Source: Dimorphilus gyrociliatus
Lineage: Eukaryota > Annelida > Polychaeta > Dinophilidae
NCBI GenBank assembly: GCA_904063045.1
Contig: CAJFCJ010000007.1
Location: 2,239,404 to 2,303,403 of the forward strand
Direction: 5' to 3'
Length of the DNA stretch: 64,000 nt
The notes under the pieces were generated by a model. The model did not search any database. It worked only from the letters and a program-made list of their open reading frames with translations, and had not been told where the DNA came from. Shown here piece after piece: positions 10,301-20,596 of the stretch. A program made the translations under genes and the position numbers. Every line of letters starts with the position of its first letter. Position 1 is the first letter of the stretch.

Positions 10301-13300
10301 AATCGGCTCTTAATGTGATAGCCTTTGCGTAACATCTAAAAAAAGATAAGTGAAATTATAATCTAATAATAGTCGTAATATTATTTTAAAAAAGGTCATT
10401 TGTAGTTAATACCTTTCAGCGATCATAAAAGCGTCCTTCTTGCCTATCTCGGTCATATTACTTTCATCATCGGTAGTTTTTATTAAATATTCAGGTACGC
10501 ACATCCTAATATTAATTAATATATTAAAATAGCCTCTTAAAGATTATATATATATATATATATATATATGTTTTATTTTGCTTACGTATCAAATTGAACT
10601 TTATAAATAATAGAAAACACATCTCCCAGTAATTTCCAAACGCATGTTGAATTTTTCCGTCGAAAAAGACATCTTAAAGAAAAAAATATTTTTAAAACTT
10701 CTAAAAGCTAAGCATCTATTTCTAAAAGCTAAGCATTTACTTGACTAAGCTTTTAGCAGCTTTTTCACAATGCGCTAAAGCTCGTTTGTCAAAAGTATCT
10801 CTTAGGGCAACTTTAGCCAATAAAAATTGTGTTTCTCCAATTCCTATAAATAAGTCATTTTTAAGACAAAAAAAGATATGTATCTTCAAAAGAAGTACCC
10901 TTCAGAGCGGGAACATAATTAGTATCAATCTTTAAAACTTCTTCATACTCTTTTATGGCTTCTATATATTGACCAAGTAATTGCGAAACTGCTGCAGATC
11001 TAAAATAAAAAAGAAAGAAAATGTTCGTAATTAATGAGAAATCTATGATAAAATCAATACATACTTAAATAAGGGATAAATAGCATTCTCATCGATTTCA
11101 TGAGCTTTTCCGAATGCTTTTAAAGCTGAGTTGTAACTACCTCTTAAGATATACGCCTCAGCTAAACATTCCCACATATGTCTATTTTAGAAAAGGAAAT
11201 TAATATTCTATTTAAAGTGTTTCATTTTAGTTTCTTTCTCTAAATATAATTAAAGAAAAGATCAATTATTGACCTGTCACCCAGATCGATTTTCAGAGCT
11301 TTTTGAAGACAACGAATACTTTCTTTGGAATTCTTCTTCTTCATATTTAGCATGCCTAACCTAGTCCAAGCCCACTTCAAGCTGTTAGAAAAACAAATGA
11401 TTTCAGGAAAAACTTTACAGCGTACCGGAACTTACTTTCCAACGTTTTCTTCAGTAACTCCCTTTAGTAGTTTAATACCATCATCCTAAAATATTTAGTA
11501 TTTTCTTGTATTATTCAAAGAAATTTTTCAATAAGAAACAATAAAACCTACATAAGATTTGTCTGATGCGGATAAAAGTAATAAATCAATATATTTAGCT
11601 CCAGTCTCAGAGTTTCTTTTATCCAATTCAAAAGCTCTTTTAAAGCATAATAAGCATAATTTTTTAAAGCATAATTTTGCTCTTCTATAATAATATAATA
11701 AAGTCATATCGATAAAAATTGATTCACCTTCTTGTTATACATTTATTTTAATAATTACTCTTTTAAACTATTATCTTCGTAATAGTAACCAAGATAAATA
11801 AATGGTTCAGGGGAATATGGATTTAATCGGGCAGCCTTTGAAAAAAAAAAATTGATTTACCTTAATAACAACAATCAACTATTAAACGGTATTTAAGTTA
11901 TACTCACTTCAGTTAAAATTCTTAAGGCCTCCATCTCGTTCAATTTATATAAAACGATTCCATACTTGGTCATAAGTGAAGAACTCTTCGGAAAAGATTT
12001 AATAGCTTGTTTTAAGCTGGTAAAGAAAATCGTTGTTTAACATTAGTCAAATAGAAAAAAAAGGGGAAGGCATTTTACTCACGCAATCAATGCATTTTCA
12101 AGTGATCCTTTAGCAGTTTCCAAATCGACCTTAATAATCCAAAACTGTTCCGTTTCCGAAAAGTTTTCTTGATGAAAAAATTTTAAACACTCATCAACTT
12201 TCGAATTTAAATTTAGCTTTAGAAGAGTTTTGGCCTTTAATAGAATCCATTCTGATTGATTGTTGGACTTTCCGATCATCTATTAATTGAATTCCCACAT
12301 CAATATTTAGAGTATGTTATATATGAACATAGAAAATAAAAAAAAATATTCTTCAATATAGAACAAGTCAGAAAAATATACTAGATAATTACCTCATCAG
12401 CTATTTCTTTAGCTTGTATATAGTCCGATTTATCCGATTGATTGATAAGAGATTCGACTAGAAACATTTTAGCTTTTTCCTCTTGTAGTTTTAATGTAAC
12501 ATTCGATCGTTTTTTCTTAATGATTTTCAATACTAGATAAATTGTTATAAATTACTATTAAATTAAACTTTATTAATAAGGCACCAACTGTAATCGCACG
12601 CCTTAATGTTCGATTTAAAGTTTCTAACATGGATAAGGCACTGAGAATAAATTAACCACGCAGATAGATTTTCTCCATGATTTTTCAATACTGCAATTAC
12701 AGGCGTGAAATAGGATGAAAATAGATAAGTAGTTCATCATTAAAACTATACTTTCTGTAAACAATTTACAACAAGTCGAATATTCTCCCTTTCTAAATAA
12801 AAGTATCGCCTCCACTAATGATGTATAATTGATGCATTCTAATGATTGTAATGTTTCACTAATACTCTCCAGTTTGGTATAATAAATGTCGCTTGTAAAA
12901 TCCAACAAGATTTTATCAATGACCATTTCGATTTCGAATTGTAATAAGAATTTATTTCTTGGGAATTTATTCTTAGAATCGTCAAGAAGAGTTTGCAATT
13001 TTTCAACTTCGTTTTCCTTTATAAGTAGTTAAAATATGAATATTATTTATAATATAGATTAAAAAATGTTTAATATTTTTTACCCATTTATAAAATTGTA
13101 GTAATTCTATCACATACTTTACTAAATCATCTTGATTAGAATTTTGGCTTAGATAGATTAAGCTTTCTTCAACCTGTGTTATTATTATAAACTTTATTAA
13201 TAAAATATTTATATCTCTATAAATAAATATTTATATTTAGATGTAATAAGAGGTATAACATTTGACTTATATTCCTCAAAACTTTCGTTTGCCGCTTGAT

Positions 13301-13995
13301 AAATGCAACGATAAATGTCCAAAATCATATCTTTATCGGTAGTCGTATTTAATGCTATCTTTCCGGTCTCTATACACTAAATAACAAATAAAACATAAAG
13401 ATTTTATAATACGTTTCCGGAAAATAGATATTGGAATAGGCTTTATCAACAAGCCTTGAAACTACCTTGTCAAAACGTTTGACAGATAGATATAACTTTA
13501 CTAATGTTGAAAGATATCCAATTACTTTATCATCGTTCCTTAAAAAGTGAGAGAGAAAGGGAGAGTTTTTTCATTATTTAAATATAGAAAACAAATCTAC
13601 TTTTCAATTACCCCTTAAGGAGAATTAAGAGTTTTTCACATGCTATGATATGGCGTTGATTTGATTCTTCGTCGTCTTTTTTTTTTAATAATGACGATAG
13701 ACCCTGCCAAGCCAGAATTTGATCCGGTTGCTGCTCTATTGCGCAATTATAGGCATTTAAGGCTTGTTGATCTTCATTTAAACCCTCTGCTGCTACACCG
13801 ACGAATATGAGAGCGTTATAATTTGTCTTATCGGATTTTAATATTTCCTAATTTGAAATAAAAAAACAATGAGCGATATAAAATGCACTAAAAAGTAAGT
13901 CCCACTTTGCAAACCCGCAAAGCTTCATTGAAATCTTTTTGTCTTATAAGTTCCCGAGTCTCTTTCAAACTGGCTTTTATTTGCTTAGAATCCAT
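7379..13995 (-). CDS. SKIC3: SKIC3 (TTC37), TPR scaffold of the SKI complex
   Basis: Runs from the ATG at 13995 to a stop at 7379-7381, in roughly two dozen short exons separated by 45-150 bp introns. Exon 1 (13906-13995) encodes [20 protein letters not shown] and EALRVCK, and exon 2 (13612-13847) [15 protein letters not shown], both aligning with the N-terminus of animal TTC37. Downstream exons are an almost continuous array of TPR helices (for example [36 protein letters not shown]). The last exons read [16 protein letters not shown] and end [15 protein letters not shown]. The family protein is the scaffold of the cytoplasmic SKI helicase complex that feeds mRNA into the exosome. Exon-by-exon structure in the middle is only approximate. 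The donor of exon 1 (GTGGGA) is weak. Confidence 0.85.
10545..10569. repeat. (TA)n microsatellite in a SKIC3 intron
   Basis: A perfect TA dinucleotide run of about 12 units lies inside an intron of SKIC3. Confidence 0.9.
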
Positions 13996-14390
13996 CTATT
14001 TTTTAATCGCCGGATACTAGACAACGTCTTGCAATTTGGTGAAACCTGGGTATTACTAAATTCTGAAACAGTCAAAGTTCAGTGTGCTATCTAGTCCTAA
14101 CCGGAAGTGACCGATATAATGCACGATGCTGATTGGTTGTTTGTTATTTAGTGGAGTTTCGCTAAATTTTTGACTGTTATTTTATGGGTGATTCGTGATT
14201 AAATGACTTTAAATTGGTTAAATTGAGAATATTTTATTTTTAGAATAAAAATTTATAAACTTTACATTTGATTAACAAAACTAATTTCTTCCCAGGTATT
14301 ATTATATACTTATATAGCTAAGACTTTAATCAGAGCAACTAAAGTTAGACGTCATTCTAGGTTATTTGAAAATTCGAAACAAGTGAAAGG
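13996..14390. promoter_or_regulatory. Head-to-head promoter region, SKIC3 and KEN-box gene
   Basis: 395 bp separate the two divergent start codons. A CCGGAAGTGA ETS-like site is readable at about 14101-14110 and an ATTGGT CCAAT-box-like motif lies near 14130. Both are common in bidirectional housekeeping promoters. Function is inferred from position. Confidence 0.5.
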
Positions 14391-15862
14391 ATGGCCCTGC
14401 CAATGATGCATACTTTTTCTCCGGCTAAAACTCCACGCAAATCAAAAGTTAGCTTTAAAAGGTAACGTTTAAATTCTTATCAGATACAATTTCCCCCGAT
14501 CAGCTTTTTATCTTGCATTATCAACCACTTAATACAAAGACTTCCTTTATTTTAGCAACATTCCCGTTAAAACTCCAAATTCAATTCGAAAGCTTCAAAG
14601 TAGCTGTCAAAAAACTCGCAGAGCACTGGTAAGAAGTTTACTAAACGAAATATTAATCAAATGTGAAAATTGACCTTTTTCAGACGTCAGAAAACGAAAG
14701 GCCTAGAAAAGTATCTTTTGAAATTCCTCAAAAATCAGGCGAACCTATGCTGAGGTAAAATATTTCAAATTTTCCAGCAAAAAGAGTGTTTTTTAAAATC
14801 AATTTAATATTTTCCAGTTCTCAATCGACACCACTTCCTATGCCTCAGAGAATTCCTGTCTCGAAATCAGCTTCATCGTCTAATGCAGCTCTGTCAAAAC
14901 CAGCAAGAGTTCTGGTTTCAACCACTCCGTCGTCATCCAGAAAATTCTCGTCTTACGCATCGTCTACTAAATCAGTGATGTTCCGAACACCGCAACCTAG
15001 AAAAAATCATTCATTATCTGCTCAAAAGGTCTTTTAATCTTTAAATATTATGTATAATACTAAAAGGATATTGTACAATTTCAACAGGCTGGTCACTATC
15101 ATACAGCAATAAAGTCTAGAAGCCCTCTCAAGCTGGACTTTGACTTTGGTAAATTATGAAATTGAAGCTTTTTTTTTATATATACTTAACTTTATCTTAC
15201 ATTTCCAGGGTCCTCACCTGTTCTAAAACAAGCCGTGAAATCAGCTGTAAAGAAAAGCGTTACTTGGCAAGATGATATTAAATCGGATACACCCCCACGT
15301 TTGGCCCTGTCAGATGTTACTAATTCTCCAGATCAACGCAGAAAAAAACTGGCCACATCGCTTATGATAGGCGATATTAATGAAAGCTTAGTTGCTTCTA
15401 TTAAAGAAGAAGGTTTCATTGATGCTTCTGACGAAAATATTCCCATTCAGCATTTACTTACTAAATTCAGAGAAAAGGAGGAAAAAACGAATCAGGTAAT
15501 GAGCGATTCATCTCACGCAATTCAAATTGGATAACTTTAACAATAAATATTAAAATTTGCAGTTAAAAAAAAGATTGGAAAGATGCCTAGATTCACATAA
15601 ACCGTCACGTAGACCGCTAACCGAATTACAAGTTAGACCACGAGTCAGTGAAGAAGAACGATACTTTGAAGTTGAAGAAAGTTCCGAATCTGAAGGCGAG
15701 AATGGAACGCCAGAAGATAACATCAAATTGCCTCGTATTATGGGGAAGTTCGAAGAAATTGATTTGGATTCCGAAGATGACGATAAGGAAAATAAACCAA
15801 CTTCGAACAACGAACAACCGATAACGAATTTCGATTACGAAATCGTTGGAAGAGACGATTGA
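14391..15862 (+). CDS. Unrecognised protein with KEN box and RVxF-like PP1 motifs
   Basis: Seven exons (14391-14461, 14556-14628, 14684-14754, 14818-15028, 15088-15148, 15209-15495, 15563-15862) join in phase to a 357-residue protein; all junctions are GT-AG. I do not recognise the family. The N-terminal half is Ser/Thr/Pro/Lys-rich and probably disordered, with repeated TP sites (SPAKTPRKSK, VKTPNS, MFRTPQP). Three matches to the PP1-docking consensus are present: KVSF at about residue 19, KVSF at about 57 and KSVTW at about 174. The middle has a helical stretch (LIGDINE-like, LLTKFREKEEKT). The acidic C-terminus carries DDDKENKP, a match to the APC/C KEN degron. This combination suggests a cell-cycle regulated, phosphatase-binding protein, but that is inference. 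Confidence 0.8.
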
Positions 15863-16358
15863 TCTGTTTTTTTTTTTTACTTTAAAAACCGTTCGTTTGA
15901 ACACTATTTGTTTTAAAAACGCATTTTTTAGCCTTATTTTTTTAGGTCTATTGCTGTCTTTGACAAAGGAAATTAAATTAAATATTTAATTTTCTTTATC
16001 AAATCTACAAGAAAAACAGCGGAAATATTCTTTTATATTCATATTTAAACAAACAAAAAAGGATAGTAATAAACATGTAGACATTATTTATACGCTAATT
16101 AAGTAAAAAAAAAAGGCCTTTATTCTATTCCGATAACCCAATTACCGGAAACTTTAATCGTTTGAATTGTAATAATACAGCGATCCTTAACTGATAAGAT
16201 AAAAGGAGTTAATTTGAAATCGTCAATCGAGTTTAATTTTTAATAAATTAGGTTAATATATGAAATACCCTCTCAATTATTTTTATCTTTATTTACAAAG
16301 TCAACAAAGGGGGGTATAAGTTTGAGAGAAAATTACATATAGTTCTAGATGGAAACAG
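15863..16358. other. 3' flank of KEN-box gene
   Basis: AT-rich non-coding sequence; no gene seen. Confidence 0.55.
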
Positions 16359-16366
16359 TGACGTCA
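16359..16366. promoter_or_regulatory. CRE-type palindrome TGACGTCA
   Basis: A perfect cAMP-response-element octamer. About 80 bp downstream, after a non-AT-rich stretch at about 16370-16445, is a good splice donor (CTTGTAAGTT near 16447). Together they look like a promoter and an untranslated first exon for the receptor gene starting at 17518. Confidence 0.4.
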
Positions 16367-17517
16367 GCGCATAGAATAGCTACCTATTGCAGACGAGCTA
16401 GTCTTTCCATCGAGGCTGCTCACAATTTCACAAGCGTGTGATATCTTGTAAGTTATCTATTTTCTTTTTTCTACGAAAGTAATAGTTGTTTTTGTTTTTT
16501 TTTTTTAAAAATTTTTCAATGAGATTAATTATTCATTAAATTTTATAGCTTAAGTAAGACTTTGAATTTTACATTTAAATATTAATGCTTTTTGTTTGTT
16601 CAGCATAAAAAAAATATATGAAAATATATTCCATCAGGATAACTTATCACAAAGTCTCATTTCCTGTCTTATCAATCGCCTCTCTAGGTCTACAAAACTC
16701 AAGTACTACAAGATTGTATAATCAGATATTGTTATTGTAAGTTATATCTACGATCTTCGCTAGAGGTTTGTTGTTGTTTTGCTAGTTTTAAAAAAAAGCC
16801 AAGTGGTAAACTATACTAGAAAGCTAGGGAGCTTGTAAACGTTATATTGAAAAGTCGACATCGTTAATTAATGCCAAGTTTCGTCATGCAATTTAGTGAT
16901 GAATTAGGAGATTTTCAATCCTAGCGAGAATCCTACAAGCGATTTTCCCGTAGGCTTAAATTTAAAGGAAATTCTATAAGGTTATTTTAAATAATACATT
17001 CGAGAAAGGGGGCAGTGGGGAAAAAAAACTATTCTGATGTCCCATTTGCCCCAGATAATTATAATTATTAATTAGGAAAGTGTTATAACATCACAAGAAA
17101 AATAATTAAAAATCAAAGTCATTGTTTACAGGCAAGTAATATAAATTCTGTTTATATAAATAAATAGCTGAGGAAATTCTCTTTTTTTTTTAAAAAAAAA
17201 CTAAAAGAAGAAAGTTAACATTTTAAATATAAATTAGTTGATAACGTTAAATTGAACAGATGTTTTAAACATAAAATGAAGCTCTTTTGACTAAAACTAT
17301 ACAATGAAACCTTTGTTTTTTTCTGTTTTCTAAATCTGCCTTTATAGAACATTAATGCATAGTTAGATATAATCTCAACTAATATTTGGTCATTTGAGTG
17401 AGGCTTCAATAATCAATAGTTAATTTGGTTTATTGTCTTCGACTGTGCTCTAAATTGAAAGCTAAAGGTTATCCAGTCCGTTTAACCTATTCTTTCAGGG
17501 GAAAACGATGCTGCAAC
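16367..17517 (+). other. Putative 5' UTR exon and first intron of receptor gene A
   Basis: The first about 80 bp are less AT-rich and end in a donor-like site; the rest is AT-rich. A polypyrimidine tract with TTTCAG at about 17491-17497, shortly before the ATG at 17518, could be the matching acceptor. No coding exon was found. Confidence 0.35.
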
Positions 17518-19775
17518 ATGCTCGACAATTGGTTCTTTCTAATCAACTTATTAGTTAGTTGCTATTGCTTCTTCGTACATGGAATTGGCCAACCTTTCAA
17601 AATGCATAAGGGATCGGGATCTAAGTTAGGTTGTTAACTTGTTTTTTTATCCTTTACCTCATTTTCTCATTTTACTTTTTCCTATCTTTCTATATGTTAT
17701 TTTTGGACATTTTTTCAAAACTATTCATTATTTACATTTATCAATCATTTCTTATTTTTCTTTCTCTCAAATATTTGAAAAGTTTTCCATCTTTTCTTCT
17801 TATTTTTTATGCTCTATTCACTTAAGACGTCAAATCAAAAGGATCTAAGAGTACTGGTTCGAAATTTTCTTACCCCTACTATTACACAAATTCAAGGGAA
17901 ACGAGAAAATTACGGAACACGACGGATGAGGAGCGTTTAATAAAAGATTTATTTATGGATTACGATCCAGATGCTCGGGCGGTGCCATTAGATTCTCACG
18001 TGGTTACGGTTGAAATTCAATATACGTTAATCAGAATTCAGAAGCTGGTCAGTAGATAAATAAGATGCATATATCTACATGTTAACTAGATAATTTGTGG
18101 ATATCGTAACGTATTCAGTAATTTATAGGCTATACTCGTTCATCTAATACATTTATTCATATGACTTTTGTGAAAAATAGGACGAAAGATCTCAAGTTTT
18201 GACTACAACAGGACTCGTAATAACGGTTAATGCTTTGTAGACTGATGAGTTGTCTTTGCGATATAGTCCTAATGGCTTAATCATTCATAGGAATGGATGG
18301 ATAAACGTCTAACTTGGGAGCCGAACGATTACGGGAATCTAACGGACATTGTCGTGCATCCCGGACGGATTTGGCTGCCGGAATTGACGTTAATGAATGG
18401 GTAAACTTTCTCCCTTTTTCATCCTTCGATAATCGTTTTTTTATTGATCGAACATTTACTGAGATAATAGTAATAATATGAAAATAAAATATCCCGTCAG
18501 AGCCGAGGATATGGTTCAAGACTTTGAAAAGATCCGAGTACTCATCTCACATGTAGGAAAATTACACTGGGAGCCTGGAGGAATATTTAGTACAACGTGC
18601 GATATAGATATATCTTTTTTTCCCTTTGATACACAACGATGCCCGATAAAAATTGGAGCATGGGCATATTATAGTCAAAGAATGAATTTAACAAATAGTT
18701 CAAGTATAGTGCCAATGCATGATTTTCGAATGAATGGTGAATGGCAGGTGGTCTCGACTGATGTAGCCTGGGGAGAAACAGTTCTACCTTGCTGTAAGAG
18801 TATAGGCTATTCTTACGTCGAATTTGCCTTACAATTACGAAGGAGAACTATTTTCTACATCGTTAATATTATATTGCCTTGTCTGATGCTTTCTATTCTT
18901 GTGCTGGTTATGAACGAAAGATCACGTATATTTAAATGCTACATGATAGAAACCATAGATCATAAAGTCCATAAGATCCGATTAAATTATTAAATAATGT
19001 CAAATATAGAATTTTTAATGCAAAGTATTACATAAAAAGACATATTAAATATCTTTCGTTCATATGTTACTGGTTGTCTTTTGCATTCCACCTTCCGCTG
19101 GAGAGAAAATTAGCGCAGGAATCAGCGTTCTTCTAGCCTTTACCATTTTTCTTCTTATGGTGGCAGAGACTGTACCGAGGACTTCGTTATACGTACCAAT
19201 AATAGGTAATAACTCTTTTCTATCACTACCATTTCTATTTTGCTAGTCAGCTAATTTTTTTAGATATATTTATTAAATTCAATTTTTTAGTCGTCTATCT
19301 TACTTTTACGATGACGGTTGGAACCCTAAGCGTCTGTTTGACTGTCCTTGTTTTAAATATTCATCATTTACACCCTGAGAAGCCAGTGCCTGGTTGGGTT
19401 AGAATATTTGTACTACAAGTAATGGCCAAGTTTGTGTGCTTTCGGTCACCAATTATCAAAAGAAGCGTGAATAGCATTAAAGCAATTTCGGATCCAGATT
19501 TGACAGCAATTCCCAATAAGCATAACGGTCCTGCTAGACGCTTAGCAAATCACTTATTGTCGGACGGTGAAACGCCATCTAGCGCTTCGGATAGGTTACT
19601 CAGAGCCCTAAGTCTGGAGAAGATGGATCGAGCGGAGGAAAATGACTGGAAGAATGTTGCGAGAGTCGTGGATAGATTTTTGTTCTGGCTTGTGTTTACA
19701 GTCATGATCGTTTCGGCTATATGTATTCTATTGGCACCCTATTATTTACCAGTCTTCGTCGAGCAATCTCGCTAA
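17518..19775 (+). CDS. Cys-loop receptor subunit A, nicotinic family with vicinal cysteines (M1 disrupted by insertion)
   Basis: Exons: 17518-17629 (signal peptide), 17827-18047, 18181-18225, 18291-18400, 18501-18909, 19076-19205, 19291-19775; once the 166-bp insertion after 18909 is set aside, the phase is continuous and gives 503 residues. Visible features: ERLIKDLFMDYDPDARAV lead-in; Cys-loop CDIDISFFPFDTQRC; vicinal cysteines in loop C (PCCKSIGY), the mark of alpha-type subunits; M1 after RRRTIFYIVNIILPC; M2 starting GEKISAGISVLLAF with Glu at -1', indicating cation selectivity; a short cytoplasmic loop; and M4 near the C-terminus. Several acetylcholine-pocket aromatics are replaced: loop A Tyr is Met (LTLMNG) and loop D Trp is missing (TTTGLVITEW). 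The M1 insertion makes the reading frame non-functional unless removed from RNA. It is a tandem paralogue of the next gene with the same intron positions. Confidence 0.88.
18904..19075. mobile_element. MITE-like or introner-like insertion in M1 exon, with 6-bp target duplication
   Basis: CTGGTT at 18904-18909 is repeated at 19070-19075. Between them are 160 bp with near-terminal inverted repeats ATGAACGAAAGAT (18910-18922) and ATCTTTCGTTCAT (19051-19063). Deleting 160 bp plus one duplicate restores LSILVLVVFCIPPSAGEK, the same length as the corresponding M1 segment of the tandem paralogue, which has no intron there. The insert is AT-rich and contains stops. The right inverted repeat lies 6 bp inside the duplication, the left one directly abuts it. 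The element family is unknown to me; a 6-bp duplication is uncommon among DNA transposons. Confidence 0.75.
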
Positions 19776-20596
19776 AGAATAAAATGCAGTCCTTGACGCT
19801 GCCTCTAATTATTCTTCTTGCTGTACTGCAGTGGGTAATAAGGCGAGATCCTAATAAAATTGGTCGCATCCGCCAACCGATTACATCGGACTAAGCAATT
19901 ATTCAAAAAGAAAACTTATGTGGTACATACCAACATTTATAGGCTTATAAAATCCATTAAGTTGCCCCAAATAAACTCATTAAAACACGTATTTAGCAAT
20001 GAACAGAATATGAAAACCAATAACTTCGCCGTTACAAACAGAAGTTTTCGCACGTTCAATTTATTAAGTAGTTATCGATCCAAAAAGAAATTTCTTCTAC
20101 GAAAAAATTTACGCTTTTCCTCTTTTATCCTTTCTTCTTTCTTCTCCCTTTCGCTTTTTCCTCCGCCCATAATTAGCGGGATTTGCGTCAACCGTTAGGG
20201 GGCGCGGGTGACGACTCAGCTTTCTATTTCTAGTTTTCTTCACATTACTGCAGTGGTAACTTGCGTAAACAGTTTCTTTCCATGGATTTGTAATAAATAA
20301 TGTAAGTAGTCGCTTTATTAAATTTACTCTTGGTGTCAAGAAGAGAAATTAAGAACTTAATAAAAGGAAGATTAAGTTTACTAGAAGAACATGTTTTCTC
20401 TCTTTCAACAACCTCCTACCAGTCAACAAAATCAAGAACAACAACAACCGCTGAAAAGGCTGAGAGTAAAAGTTCGAAAAAATAATTATGTTTCACTTGT
20501 GTTTACATTTATCTTATTGAAAAATAAAAAAAGAAACACATAACGTAACATATTAATCAATGTAAGCTGAGTGTCCTCATTTTTCAGGTATAAAAT
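19776..20596 (+). other. Spacer between receptor genes A and B
   Basis: Includes the 3' UTR of gene A and the promoter/5' UTR of gene B. A TTTTCAG at 20581-20587, just before the ATG of gene B, could be the acceptor of an untranslated leader exon. No coding segment was recognised. Confidence 0.45.

Noticed and set aside
17631-17848. Hydrophobic Phe/Leu/Ile-rich open frames after receptor A exon 1
   Set aside because: They lie inside the T-rich first intron of receptor gene A.
19860-20339. Short open frames on both strands between the receptors
   Set aside because: No domain, no splice-consistent extension, low-complexity basic peptides.
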